Part shown: positions 43,110 through 51,495 of the stretch, piece by piece
Layout: each line of letters starts with the position of its first letter
Numbering within the stretch: the stretch's first letter is position 1
NCBI GenBank assembly: GCA_007750655.1
Contig: CP036290.1
Coordinates: 186,001 to 250,000 of the forward strand
Direction of reading: 5' to 3'
Source: Rohdeia mirabilis
GTDB taxonomy: Bacteria > Planctomycetota > UBA1135 > GCA-002686595
DNA: 64,000 bases
Program-made: the position numbers and the translations under genes
The notes under the pieces: generated by a model
Seen by the model: only the letters and a program-made list of their open reading frames with translations
Database searches by the model: none
Told to the model about the DNA's origin: nothing

Positions 43110-43865
43110 GGGAGGTCCTCCGTTCCGTCGCGGAATGGGGCAGGGGGGGCAATGAAGAGGGACGTGCCGTCGCCGAGGTCGGCGGCGGTGCGCGTGGATG
43201 CGGAGCGGTTCGGAACGGCCCGTGCCGGATGCATGGGCCGTCCGCGCAGAGCGGGTGCGGGAAGTGGAAGTGCGGTCCGCGACGCACTCGTGTGGACGGG
43301 CGCGTGTCCGGCGTGCGGTGGGGTGCGAGGTCCGGCGGCGGCGTACCGACGCGGACGGTGGTCGAGCGCTCCGATGGGCCGTTCCGTGCGCGCGAGCGAC
43401 GGCGGAACGGGATCGGGCGCGCGGCCAGTCCGGCGTCGGCGAGCACGTCGTCGGAACGCGGCGCACCTCGGGACCGCGCGCCGGAGGGCGGCCGTCGAAC
43501 GCTTCACGCGGTGCTCGAACCAATGGGTGGAACGGGCCGCGGAAGGTGCGACGACGTGCTCCGGCGCCCGTCGCTCGAGACGCCGCGGACCGCGTGGAGA
43601 CCGTTCCAGGCCAGGGAGGAGTCGAACCTCACGTCACGGATCGAAAGCCGTGTGTTCACCACGAACACCACCCGCCGGCGACACTTCGAAACCGTGTCGC
43701 GGAACACGTGGCCGAGACGCGACGGATGCGTCGACCGCGCGCCGCCGGACGTCGTCCAGCAGGTGATCGGAGGGGTGGATGGCGTCGTGGAACGCCTGGA
43801 ACGGTGGGGGGGAAAGAGCGGGCGAGTGGCTGGGCCGCACGGCTGGAGCGGGCCCGGAACGCAAC
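43110..43865. other. Gene-free stretch upstream of the slipin
   Basis: About 750 bases with strong GC skew changes but no believable coding frame. A T-arm-like and anticodon-arm-like sequence on the minus strand (about 43608-43681) resembles tRNA-Glu in places, but the acceptor arms do not pair. The leader of the slipin gene must lie here. Confidence 0.3.
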
Positions 43866-43896
43866 GAGGCCCAGGGCAGCGGATGCCCCGGGCCTC
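43866..43896 (-). terminator. Hairpin following small ORF 2
   Basis: GAGGCC/GGCCTC with an inner GGGCA/TGCCC stem, 46 bases downstream (minus strand) of the 51-residue frame. It parallels the palindrome that follows small ORF 1. Confidence 0.55.
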
Positions 43897-43942
43897 GGCA
43901 CGGATGCGCACACCCGAGGCGTGCGACCGCTGTTGGTCGGGG

Positions 43943-44098
43943 TCAGTCGGGCGGCACCTCGTCGATGCGACCGACCTGGTCGTTGGCCGTGCACGACACG
44001 TAGGAACGCGCCGTGTTCGACGGGTGGATGGAGCCGCGCAGGCCGCACCACGGCTGTCGCCGAGCCATCTGGGTGTCGAGGTGGAGTAGGGTCTTCAT
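43943..44098 (-). CDS. Possible 51-residue protein (small ORF 2)
   Basis: Begins MKTLLHLDTQMARRQPW and ends in GRIDEVPPD, with two Cys. No Shine-Dalgarno is obvious. It belongs to a duplicated unit: a small frame, a strong GAGG-CCCGGG-type hairpin 40-50 bases later, then a similar GGGCCCGCTC flank; the sister unit starts 242 bases upstream. Function unknown. Confidence 0.4.
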   Translation of the reverse strand: MKTLLHLDTQMARRQPWCGLRGSIHPSNTARSYVSCTANDQVGRIDEVPPD

Positions 44099-44169
44099 CG
44101 GTGGTTCGTGGTGTTCGGTGTGCGGTGCGAAAGGGCGCATGGAGCGCAGCGCGAGCGGGCCCACAACGC

Positions 44170-44203
44170 GAGGAGCCCGGGGGTCGCGACCCCCGGGCTC
44201 CTC
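44170..44203 (-). terminator. 34-bp perfect palindrome following small ORF 1
   Basis: Every base from 44170 to 44203 is self-complementary, centred on TCGCGA. It reads the same on both strands and would make a very stable hairpin. It sits 38 bases after the stop of small ORF 1. Confidence 0.7.
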
Positions 44204-44241
44204 TCCAAGGCGCGTGCACGCGCCGGAATCGTCCTCGTGGG

Positions 44242-44340
44242 TCAGGTGGATCGCGTGCCGATCTGCGGCACGACGATCAGGATGCCTTCGATCTGCGAGC
44301 GGTCGCAGAGCGGCATCGAGCTGTGGAGGAGGACGAACAT
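44242..44340 (-). CDS. Possible 32-residue protein (small ORF 1)
   Basis: Begins MFVLLHSSMPLCDRSQ and continues IEGILIVVPQIGTRST. The hydrophobic centre and mixed composition differ from shadow frames, which are Arg/Pro-rich here. Divergent from the CNNM gene. Sister of small ORF 2 by layout (LLH near the N-terminus, hairpin after the stop). Confidence 0.4.
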   Translation of the reverse strand: MFVLLHSSMPLCDRSQIEGILIVVPQIGTRST

Positions 44341-44549
44341 GGGCGTTTGGTGCGGAACTTCGCCGCGCAGGTCTCGCGCGGCGGGCGGAGGTTCTAACGG
44401 TTCGAACGCGCCGCGTGATCACTCCTTTTCGGGTTTTCTTCGCGTTCGCCGCGAGTTTCGAGACGCGCGCACCACCGCGACGCGCACGTCCGACCTGCGC
44501 AGCGGGTAGCTTGGCGGCGCGTCGAACACGCCCGACCAACACCGACCCC

Positions 44550-45602
44550 GTGACATCCATCATCGTCGTCGCCAGCCTCACGCTGCTGGCCTCGTTCCTC
44601 TGCTCGCTCTTCGAGGCGGCGCTCTACTCGATCACGCCCACGGGCATCGGCATCCTGCGCCAGCGGACGCCCGGCCCCGCGGTCGAACGCTTGGCTCGAC
44701 TCCGTGAGGACGTGGAGGAGCCGATCGCGGCCATCCTCACGATCAACACCGTCGCGCACACCGTCGGCGCGGCCTGGTGTGGCTCGATGGTCGGCCAGAA
44801 GTACGACAGCGCGGCGGTCGGCATCTTCGCGGCCGTGTTCACGGTGCTCGTGCTGGCGCTCACCGAGATCGTCCCCAAGAGCCTCGGTGTTCGCTACGCC
44901 CGCCAACTCGCCACGTCGATCGTCTGGCCCATCCAAGTGATGATCTGGAGCGTGTGGCCCGTGGTGTGGATCGCGAAGAAGGCGATGGGCCTCATCACCG
45001 GATCCGCGGTGGGGCACGGGCCGGGCGAGGACGAGGTCGTGATCGTGTCGCGCCTGGCCGCCAATCGCGGAGCCCTGCGCGCCGAAGAACACCGCTGGGT
45101 CCGCAACGTCCTGCGACTCGATCTCGTCACGGCCGGCGACCTGCGCACGCCGCGCACGGTCGTGGAGACGCTGCCCGCCGAGACGGCCGTCGCCGACCTC
45201 GCGCAGCTGTCCGAGCGGTGGTCGCACAGCCGCGTGCCGATCACGGAAGGCGGGAGCGCGGACGCCGTGATCGGACTCGTCCACCGACGCGAAGCGTTCG
45301 ACGCGGCGCTGCGCGAGCCGGACGCCGATCTGATCCTGCGCGACCTCATGCGTCCGATCCGTTTCGTGCCCGAGACGATGCCGGCGCACCAGCTGCTCGA
45401 GCTGTTCCTCGCCGATCGCGTCCACATGGTGGCCGTGGCGGACGAGTACGGCGGGTTCGAGGGCGTGGTCACGCTGGAGGACGTGCTCGAACAGATGCTC
45501 GGCAGCGAGATCGTGGACGAGCACGATCGCGTCGACGACATGCAGGCACTGGCACTCGCACGGGCCGCGGAGCGGCAGGGCGAGCGCGACGACGAACGCT
45601 GA
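44550..45602 (+). CDS. CNNM/DUF21 membrane protein with CBS pair
   Basis: 350 aa from the GTG at 44550; the in-frame extension to 44013 has no coding character. Residues about 1-150 are the DUF21/CNNM membrane domain (SLTLLASFLCSLFEAALYS, FTVLVLALTEIVPKSLGVRY, the latter with the conserved ALTEIVPKSLG). Two CBS motifs follow (about 195-325), ending in VAVADEYGGFEGVVTLEDVL, typical of the CorC/HlyC group. There is no C-terminal transporter-associated domain. These proteins are linked to magnesium or other divalent-cation transport; specificity is inferred from family only. Confidence 0.9.
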   Translation: MTSIIVVASLTLLASFLCSLFEAALYSITPTGIGILRQRTPGPAVERLARLREDVEEPIAAILTINTVAHTVGAAWCGSMVGQKYDSAAVGIFAAVFTVLVLALTEIVPKSLGVRYARQLATSIVWPIQVMIWSVWPVVWIAKKAMGLITGSAVGHGPGEDEVVIVSRLAANRGALRAEEHRWVRNVLRLDLVTAGDLRTPRTVVETLPAETAVADLAQLSERWSHSRVPITEGGSADAVIGLVHRREAFDAALREPDADLILRDLMRPIRFVPETMPAHQLLELFLADRVHMVAVADEYGGFEGVVTLEDVLEQMLGSEIVDEHDRVDDMQALALARAAERQGERDDER

Positions 45603-45645
45603 ACAGGACTCGGCGACTCTGGCGGCCGCTGCGTTACGAGCCCCT

Positions 45646-45970
45646 CGAACGCCGCGTCGCACCGTTGATCGCCACGGTGCAGCGGGTGGCTCGATCGCCC
45701 CTGGCACGTGGTGGTGCACACCGCCGATCCAGGTGCTGGTCGGGCGTGGATGGACCGGGGCGCCGGAGCGCGGGGTGCGACGCGCTCGATCGCAACGCTT
45801 CGACCGAACGCCGCGTCGCACCGTTGATCGCCACGGTGCAGCGGGTGGCTCGATCGCCCCTGGCACGTGGTGGTGCACACCGCCGATCCAAGTGCTGGCC
45901 GGGCGACGATGGACTGGGGCGCCGGAGCGCGGGGTGCGACGCGCGCGATCGCGGCGCTTCGACCGAACGC
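45646..45970. repeat. Two 159-bp tandem repeats plus a partial third
   Basis: The sequence starting CGAACGCCGCGTCGCACCGT at 45646 recurs at 45805 and begins again at 45964 before diverging. The two full units are nearly identical. Each contains a GCACCGT/ACGGTGC hairpin. Period 159 is a multiple of three but neighbouring frames look non-coding. It fills the space between the CNNM and trans-sulfuration genes. Confidence 0.9.
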
Positions 45971-46099
45971 AGGCGCCGCGACGTGGGACGCGCGGGACTC
46001 GCGGGGCGCGCGGTGCAGCGGCGCGGCTGAGCCGAGCGCTGTCGGTCGAGGCGAACGACGCGCCGCGGGTGAGTGGGTCACGCCGCGGCTCGCCCGTCC

Positions 46100-47245
46100 T
46101 CACCGCTGGGCGAGCGCCAACGCTTCCTCGAGGTCGAACAACAGGTCGCGCTCGTCCTCGATACCGACGCTGAGGCGCAAGAGTCCGGGCGGCAGGTGCT
46201 CCTGGCCGCCGAGGGCTGCGCGGCGTTCCATCGTCGACTCGACGCCGCCGAGACTCGTCGCGTGGTGGACGAGGCGCACGTGTGCGCAGGCCGCGTCGGC
46301 CACGTCGGCGCCGCCGCGCACGTCGAACGACAGCACCGCGCCGAAGCCGTCGAGCTGTTCCTTGGCGAGCGCGTGCTGCGGGTGCGTGACGAGGCCGGGG
46401 TAGCGCACCACTTCGACGTTGGGGTGCCTGACGAGACGTTCGGCGAGGAACTGCGCGGTGGCCTGGGCGCGCTCGAACCGCACCGCGAGCGTGCGCGCAC
46501 CGCGGACCGCGAGGAAGGCCTCGAGTGCGCCGGGCGTCGCGCCGTTCAGCCCGCGCGCGTGCCGCAGGGCGTCGCTCACGCCCGGGTCGGCGGCGATCGC
46601 CACGCCGCACAGGAGGTCCGAGTGCCCACCGATGAACTTCGTCGCCGAGTGCACGACCACGTCCGCGCCGAGCTCGAGCGGTCGCTGCGTGATCGGTGTC
46701 GCGAACGTGTTGTCGACCACCGTCAACGTGCCGTCGCCGCGCGGTGCACCCAGGATCGCGCGCAGGTCGGAGAGCGCGAGCAGTGGATTCGACGGCGACT
46801 CGAGCCAGACGAGGTCGGCCGAGCCCGCCGCCGCGCACCAACCCGCGGTGTCGTCGACGGCGAGGCGCTCGACGGTCCAGCGGCCGGTGCGCTGGCCCTT
46901 GGCCGCGAGCGCCGCGACGCCCTGGTAGCAGTCGCTCGGCAGGACGACGCGCGCGTTCGCGGGCAGGAGTTCGAACACCGCGGCGATCGCGGCCATCCCG
47001 CTGGCGAAGCTGGTGGCGTGGGTCGCGTCGGGTGCGGACTCGAGCGCGGCGACGACGGCTTCGAGCGCTTCCCAGGTGGGCGTTCCGTCCTCGCGGCTGT
47101 AGGCTCGGAGCGAACCACCGTCGGCGTCGTCCGCCGGCGCGCGCCCGAAGTTTGAAGCGGCCACGAGCGGTGCGTTAAGGGCGGCGCCGGCGCCGTGCGG
47201 CCGACCGGCGGCCACGGCGAGCGTGCGGAGCGAGAATCGAGTCAT
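46100..47245 (-). CDS. Cystathionine gamma-synthase-family PLP enzyme
   Basis: 381 aa of the Cys/Met-metabolism PLP family. The PLP lysine is Lys203 in VVVHSATKFIGGHSD. Other landmarks: the substrate loop YSREDGTPTWEALE, THATSFASGMAAIAA, LVWLESPSNPLL and VVDNTFATP with the PLP-binding Asp. The C-terminal LSVGIEDERDLLFDLEEAL is standard. Members are cystathionine gamma-synthase, gamma-lyase or O-acetylhomoserine sulfhydrylase; sequence alone does not separate these reliably, so no symbol is given. Role: sulfur amino-acid metabolism in the cytoplasm. Its start lies eight bases from a long palindromic element. Confidence 0.93.
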   Translation of the reverse strand: MTRFSLRTLAVAAGRPHGAGAALNAPLVAASNFGRAPADDADGGSLRAYSREDGTPTWEALEAVVAALESAPDATHATSFASGMAAIAAVFELLPANARVVLPSDCYQGVAALAAKGQRTGRWTVERLAVDDTAGWCAAAGSADLVWLESPSNPLLALSDLRAILGAPRGDGTLTVVDNTFATPITQRPLELGADVVVHSATKFIGGHSDLLCGVAIAADPGVSDALRHARGLNGATPGALEAFLAVRGARTLAVRFERAQATAQFLAERLVRHPNVEVVRYPGLVTHPQHALAKEQLDGFGAVLSFDVRGGADVADAACAHVRLVHHATSLGGVESTMERRAALGGQEHLPPGLLRLSVGIEDERDLLFDLEEALALAQR

Positions 47246-47252
47246 CGTTGGA

Positions 47253-47362
47253 TTGTCGGTACGGTGTCAGGCACGCGGCTGCCACCTGCCGCCGAAACTG
47301 CCGCGATTCGCAACGACTCGGCGCGGCAGGTGGCAGCCGCGTGCCTGACACCGTACCGACAA
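47253..47362. repeat. REP-like palindromic element (40-bp perfect inverted repeat)
   Basis: Arms 47253-47292 and 47323-47362 are exact reverse complements; each contains GGTACGGTGTCAGGCACG, and the 30-base loop is GC-rich. Same family as the element at 53625-53760. It occupies nearly the whole gap between two divergent genes. Confidence 0.92.
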
Positions 47363-47384
47363 CCCAACTCGCCCAGGAACCTCG

Positions 47385-47837
47385 ATGGTCCACGTCACCT
47401 CGCGATCCGCACGCCTCCTTCTCGCACTGCTCCTCATCGGCATCGGGACGGCGATTGTCCTCGCGACAACCTCGAGTCGCCCCTTCTACGACCTGGACGA
47501 GATCGAGGTCGTGCTCGTGTCGGATGGTGAGTCGCAGCTCGCACTCGACTTCCATGTTCGCGACGGTCGTCCCTGTCCGGGAGTACGTCTCCGTCACCAG
47601 GGCGAACAACAGGTCGTCGCCTTCCTGCGTCCGGGTCAGTCGCAGGCTGCCGACGTGGTTGCGGCGCCGTCACTCTCGACCGACGGCGCCCTGCGTGTGG
47701 TCCTCCCCGTCGCGCCCGTGGCCCTCGACGAGGAACGCGTCGTCACCCTCGTCATCGAAGACGGGAACGAGTTCGAGACGGTGGTGACCTTCACGGAGTC
47801 GGCTCGTCCTCCGGTCGTGTCCGAGGGCTCGAACTGA
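47385..47837 (+). CDS. Small membrane-anchored or exported protein of unknown function
   Basis: 150 aa. One N-terminal hydrophobic helix (RLLLALLLIGIGTAIVLAT) acts as anchor or signal. The rest is beta-rich (IEVVLVSDGESQLALDFHV, ERVVTLVIEDGNEFETVV) and recalls an immunoglobulin-like fold. AGGA at 47375-47378 is a fair ribosome-binding site. No family recognised. Confidence 0.7.
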   Translation: MVHVTSRSARLLLALLLIGIGTAIVLATTSSRPFYDLDEIEVVLVSDGESQLALDFHVRDGRPCPGVRLRHQGEQQVVAFLRPGQSQAADVVAAPSLSTDGALRVVLPVAPVALDEERVVTLVIEDGNEFETVVTFTESARPPVVSEGSN

Positions 47838-47948
47838 CGCACCTCGGGCGCTCCGTGCCCGGCGCCACAGTCACAGCACCGCTGCCGTCGCTCTCGGAGT
47901 TCGCGGCTCGTGCGGCCCATGGGTGCGATCCGAGCTCGGGACTCGCCG

Positions 47949-48632
47949 TCAGTCTCGCAGTGCACGCGGGTGCAGCACGTTGTTCTCGAGGCTGATGTGC
48001 TCCATCACGTCGCGCTCGAGCTGCTCGAGTCCCAGGTACAGCGCGCGCCACGTGGTGCACGCCTCGGCCGGCGGCACGTAGTCGGTCGCCAGCGCGCGCA
48101 GCTTCTCGAGGTTGAGGCCGTGGTCCTTGTGCTCGTCCTCCATGCAGCTGATCGGCATCGACGCCATGCGTCCGCGGCCCGCAAGGATCATCGGGAACAG
48201 CACCTGCTCCTCCTTCCGCATGTGTTCGTCGAGGCTCTCGAGCATCAGCGTCAAGTGCGCCGCGAGTCCTCGTGGGCAACTGGCCTTGTCGCCGTGCACG
48301 CGCTCGACCTTCTCGGCCATGTCGAGCAGGCGCGGGACCTCGGCGCGGTGGGCGGCGTGGAAGTCCTCGAGGATGTGCTCGATCAGCGCGGGGATCGGAG
48401 CGTCGTCCCAGCGTTCGAAGTCGGAAGCGTCGGCGGTGGCCGCTTCGAGCTCCGCGATCAGCGCCGCGGGGTCGAGTCCCTTCTTCGCGCTGATGTCCGC
48501 GATCGAGATGCGCCCGTTGCAGCAGAAGTCGAGGCCGTGGGCGTGGAAGACGCGGGTCGCGCCGGCGAGGCGGACGGCCAGGTCGGCGAGGGTCGAAGCG
48601 GGCGTGATGGAGGGGGTGTTGGTCGTGGACAT
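47949..48632 (-). CDS. ric: RIC (YtfE/ScdA) iron-sulfur cluster repair di-iron protein
   Basis: 227 aa from the ATG at 48632. The N-terminal ScdA-type domain has the double cysteine LDFCCNG (Cys37, Cys38). The hemerythrin-like domain supplies the di-iron histidines and carboxylates: IEHILEDFHAAHRAE, LDEHMRKEEQVLFP, CMEDEHKDHGLNL and VMEHISLENNVLHPRA. RIC proteins repair iron-sulfur clusters damaged by nitric oxide or oxidative stress. It is divergent from norR, and a sigma-54-type promoter lies about 215-230 bases upstream of its start, so it should be NO-induced through NorR. Confidence 0.94.
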   Translation of the reverse strand: MSTTNTPSITPASTLADLAVRLAGATRVFHAHGLDFCCNGRISIADISAKKGLDPAALIAELEAATADASDFERWDDAPIPALIEHILEDFHAAHRAEVPRLLDMAEKVERVHGDKASCPRGLAAHLTLMLESLDEHMRKEEQVLFPMILAGRGRMASMPISCMEDEHKDHGLNLEKLRALATDYVPPAEACTTWRALYLGLEQLERDVMEHISLENNVLHPRALRD

Positions 48633-48846
48633 GGTGGTGGTGGAGCGAGGAACTTCGAGGGGAGGCGTGCGGTGCTGACGTGTGCGGAGCTGACGTGTGC
48701 GGTGCGCGGACGAGCCGGGATCGAACGGCTGCGCTGGCGCCCGATGGACGAGTCGAACTGGTCCAGATCGGCGCGCCCGCAGTGGCGCCGCGCCCGGGTG
48801 GCAGGCGACTCCGTGGACTCGCGCTGCGCAGGGCCACACCTCTCTA

Positions 48847-48862
48847 GGCAGCAACCGTGCCG
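48847..48862 (-). promoter_or_regulatory. Sigma-54 (-24/-12) promoter candidate for ric
   Basis: On the minus strand the sequence GGCACGGTTGCTGCC has GG (48861-48860) and GC (48849-48848) separated by exactly 10 bases; the -24 element GGCACG is perfect and the -12 element CTGCC deviates from TTGCA. The predicted start is near 48836, giving a leader of about 200 bases. Confidence 0.65.
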
Positions 48863-48915
48863 CGCCGCGGAACCCCGCTCCCCGCCCCCTGGGCACTATG
48901 GACCGGCCAAGGTGA

Positions 48916-48926
48916 GTCGATATGAC
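48916..48926. promoter_or_regulatory. NorR-like enhancer box 1
   Basis: GTCGATATGAC matches GTCA-N3-TGAC at seven of eight defined positions and has the GT-N7-AC core. It lies about 55-65 bp upstream of the -24 element, the usual enhancer distance. Confidence 0.55.
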
Positions 48927-48959
48927 ACGCCGCGTACCGGTCGGCCGGGCACAATCGCT

Positions 48960-48970
48960 GTCGAAATGAC
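48960..48970. promoter_or_regulatory. NorR-like enhancer box 2, overlapping the norR start codon
   Basis: GTCGAAATGAC, differing from box 1 at one base, lies 44 bp (about four helical turns) further away. It overlaps the norR ATG at 48966, so occupancy would also affect norR expression. Confidence 0.55.
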
Positions 48971-50531
48971 ATCACCCCTCGACCCCCTCGCCGGCCTGCT
49001 GCCCTTGGCCCTCGACATGACCGCGTCCCTCTCGGCGGCGGACCGACGCCGGCGGCTGGTGGAGGCCGTCACCCGCGCCCTGCCCTGTGACTGCGCGGCG
49101 CTCCTGCGACTCGAGGGCGACGTGCTCGTGCCGGTTGCCGCGATCGGGCTCTTGGCGGACCTCATGGGGCGGCGCTTCCGGCGCGGCGAGCATCCGCGAC
49201 TCGACATCATCTGCACGGCGACCGACCCCACGCGCTTCCCCGCCGACAGTCCACTCGCCGATCCGTACGACGGTCTGGTCGAGGGGGCGACGGCCACTGC
49301 GAGCGGTGGAGTGCTGACCGGGCACGTGCACTCGTGCCTCGGGTGTCCGTTGATCGTCGAGGGCGAGCTGGTCGGCGTGCTGACCGTCGACGCTCTGCGC
49401 GTGGGAGCCTTCGACTCCGTGGGCGATCGCTACTTGGAGGCCTTGGCCGCGTTGGCGGGCGCGAGCCTGCGCACGAGCGATCTGATCGAGACGCTCGAGC
49501 GCACGGCCGAGCGCCAGCGGCTGGTCGCGAACGAGTTGGTGCGCGACGCGCTCGCCAGCCGCGGTGCGACGTTGGTCGGGGCGAGCGACGCGCTCACGAA
49601 GCTGCGCCGCGAGATCGAGTTGGTCGCGCCGAGCGACTTCGGCGTGCTCGTGACCGGCGAGACGGGCGTCGGCAAGGAACTGGTGGTGCGCATGCTGCAC
49701 GCAGAGTCGGGCCGGGCCGATCGCCCGCTCGTGACGGTCAACGCGGCGGCGCTGCCCGAGTCGATCGTCGAGAGCGAGCTCTTCGGCCATGTGCGCGGCG
49801 CGTTCACCGGAGCCGAGACCGAACGCCTCGGTGCCTTCGCCATGGCCGACGGAGCGAGCCTGTTCCTGGACGAGATCGGCGAACTGCCCCTGCACGTCCA
49901 ACCGAAACTCTTGCGCGTGCTGCAGGAGGGTGAATTCATGCGCGTCGGTTCGGACGCGGTGACGCGCGTGGACGTGCGCGTGCTGGCGGCCACCAATCGC
50001 GATCTGGAGGAAGAGGTGCGCGCCGGTCGGTTCCGAGCCGATCTGCTGCACCGCCTGGATGTGTGCCGCATCACCGTGCCGCCGCTGCGTGAGCGCGCCG
50101 AGGACGTGGCGCCGTTGGCCGGGCACTTCGCCGACGCCAACCGCGCGCGCTTCGGAACGGGGCCGGTGCGTTTCGCCGCGGACGCCCAGCGCGCGCTCAC
50201 CGCCGCCGCTTGGCCCGGCAATGTCCGTGAACTCGAGAACACGGTCGCGCGCGCCGTGCTGCACGCTTCGTCGCGGGTCGAGCGCGGCGAATCCGTCCTC
50301 GTCAAAGCGAGCGATCTGGGCCGCATCGGTGAGGCCTATACCTTGGCGCCCGTGGTCGCGTCGTCGAGCGCGGGCGGGATGACGCTCGCCGAGTCCGTTG
50401 CGATCACGCAGCGTGCGAGCATTGAGCGCGCGGTCGCCGCGAACGCCGGCAACTGGGCCGCAGCCGCGCGCGAGCTCGGCGTCGACCGCGCCAACCTGCA
50501 TCGGTTGGCGCGGCGCTTGGGGGTGAAGTAG
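48966..50531 (+). CDS. norR: NorR-type nitric-oxide-responsive sigma-54 activator
   Basis: 521 aa. The N-terminal GAF domain (about 1-180) shares the NorR pattern MGRRFRRGEHPRLD and RFPADSPLADPYDGL; in NorR this domain carries a non-haem iron that binds NO. The AAA+ domain has Walker A GETGVGKE (231-238), the sigma-54 contact loop GAFTGA (278-283) and Walker B LFLDEIGE. The C-terminal Fis-type helix-turn-helix is NWAAAARELGVDRANLHRLA. The ATG at 48966 is the only start that keeps the NorR-like N-terminus. Divergent partner of ric, with two NorR-like boxes between. Confidence 0.93.
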   Translation: MTSPLDPLAGLLPLALDMTASLSAADRRRRLVEAVTRALPCDCAALLRLEGDVLVPVAAIGLLADLMGRRFRRGEHPRLDIICTATDPTRFPADSPLADPYDGLVEGATATASGGVLTGHVHSCLGCPLIVEGELVGVLTVDALRVGAFDSVGDRYLEALAALAGASLRTSDLIETLERTAERQRLVANELVRDALASRGATLVGASDALTKLRREIELVAPSDFGVLVTGETGVGKELVVRMLHAESGRADRPLVTVNAAALPESIVESELFGHVRGAFTGAETERLGAFAMADGASLFLDEIGELPLHVQPKLLRVLQEGEFMRVGSDAVTRVDVRVLAATNRDLEEEVRAGRFRADLLHRLDVCRITVPPLRERAEDVAPLAGHFADANRARFGTGPVRFAADAQRALTAAAWPGNVRELENTVARAVLHASSRVERGESVLVKASDLGRIGEAYTLAPVVASSSAGGMTLAESVAITQRASIERAVAANAGNWAAAARELGVDRANLHRLARRLGVK

Positions 50532-50554
50532 GGCTCTCGGTGCCGAGGGCATTC

Positions 50555-50710
50555 GGTGCCGCACTCGCAGCATTGAATTGGACGCAGAGGTGTACCGGAG
50601 CAGTTCCGCTGAAGGTCGCCGCCACACTCACCTGACGGTGGGGCACAACCCCGTGGAAGCGGGCTGCTGCGACCCCTTCGCGTCGAGAAGGGCGCAGCGA
50701 GTGCGGCGCC
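50555..50710. repeat. 156-bp element with GGTGCCGCACTCGC terminal inverted repeats (copy A)
   Basis: Begins GGTGCCGCACTCGC and ends with its reverse complement at 13 of 14 positions. Shares GTGTACCGGAGCA and other blocks, in the same order and spacing, with copy B at 52477-52633. No ORF inside; MITE-like. The remaining 296 bases up to 51006 are less GC-rich and show nothing recognisable. Confidence 0.8.
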
Positions 50711-51006
50711 TTCCAGCGCATCGCCCCATTGCTGATCAGCGACCCGCAAAGCCATAGAACCGTAGTTCGCCAGAGAATGTAGGCTCGAACGAGTTACTCC
50801 TGTGCGAGCGAACAACCAGATCGGACAGCGAATGAAGGCCAGGCCGCATTCAGACTCCGGGCGATGACCTTGCACCGCTGATCGTCGGTCGGCAAGCGAC
50901 TCACCCGCGCCACACGTACAAGCGGGCTGGAGCTCAACTACACTTGATCGCCTCCCACCGGCAGGCCTCTCCACTCCAACAGATAGGCAACCAAGATCGA
51001 GATCCA

Positions 51007-51402
51007 ATGAAAGATATCCCCGGCGTCGACGAGAACGGCAGTCCTAAGAATGGCCCCTTCAAACTGTTCTTCAAGAACGGCCTCATCTCTTGCCAGGGTG
51101 AGTTCGACAACGGAAAGAAGTCAGGAAAGTGGAAGTACTTTCTAAACAATGGACAGATGCAATCTTCAGGCAGCTTCAAGGACGGAAAGATCGCTGGACG
51201 GTGGAAGTGGTTCTTCAAGACCGGTGAACCGCGGGGGACGGGCGGCTTCGACGATGAAGAACAGAAGCATGGTGCGTGGAAGCGATACCACGCCAACGGC
51301 CAGCTTTGGGACGAAGGCCGTTTCGAACACGGCAAGAAGGTCGGCCCTTGGAAGGTCTACGATGAGGCGGGCGAGCTTCTGAAGACGCAAACATTCAAGT
51401 AG
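51007..51402 (+). CDS. YwqK-like (MORN-2 repeat) protein
   Basis: 131 aa from the ATG at 51007; the frame also extends to a TTG at 50944. It consists of about five 23-residue repeats of the type G-F-x-x-G-x-x-x-G-x-W-x-x-Y/F-x-x-N-G (GEFDNGKKSGKWKYFLNNGQ, KDGKIAGRWKWFFKTGE, FEHGKKVGPWKVYDEAGE). This is the MORN-variant repeat of YwqK-type proteins, some annotated as antitoxins in polymorphic toxin systems; a toxin partner is not proven here. Codon use is visibly less GC-rich than in most of the window, suggesting recent acquisition. Confidence 0.8.
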   Translation: MKDIPGVDENGSPKNGPFKLFFKNGLISCQGEFDNGKKSGKWKYFLNNGQMQSSGSFKDGKIAGRWKWFFKTGEPRGTGGFDDEEQKHGAWKRYHANGQLWDEGRFEHGKKVGPWKVYDEAGELLKTQTFK

Positions 51403-51495
51403 CAGAGCAGGCGCCCGGTCAACCTCTCATCGCAGCAGACGGTCCACTGCCCAGGCCGCCCTCGAGCGGGCACTCGTTCGACAGCGGGAGTCGGG

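Noticed and set aside
43608..43681. tRNA-Glu-like sequence on the minus strand
   Set aside because: A T-loop-like GGTTCGACTCC and a CTTTCGA anticodon-like loop are present, but the T stem has only four pairs, the anticodon loop would be eight bases, and the 5' and 3' acceptor strands do not pair.
44013..44549. N-terminal extension of the CNNM gene by 179 codons
   Set aside because: The extension is Arg/Gly-rich, lacks membrane or domain features, and overlaps two candidate small ORFs and a palindrome; the GTG at 44550 starts directly at the membrane domain.
45634..45891. 85-codon minus-strand ORF made of the 159-bp repeats
   Set aside because: Composition is Arg/Ala/Pro-rich, there is no ribosome-binding site, and the frame persists only because the repeat length is a multiple of three.
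45646..45970. CRISPR-like array
   Set aside because: The period is 159 bp with the whole unit repeated, not short repeats with unique spacers, and no cas genes are present.
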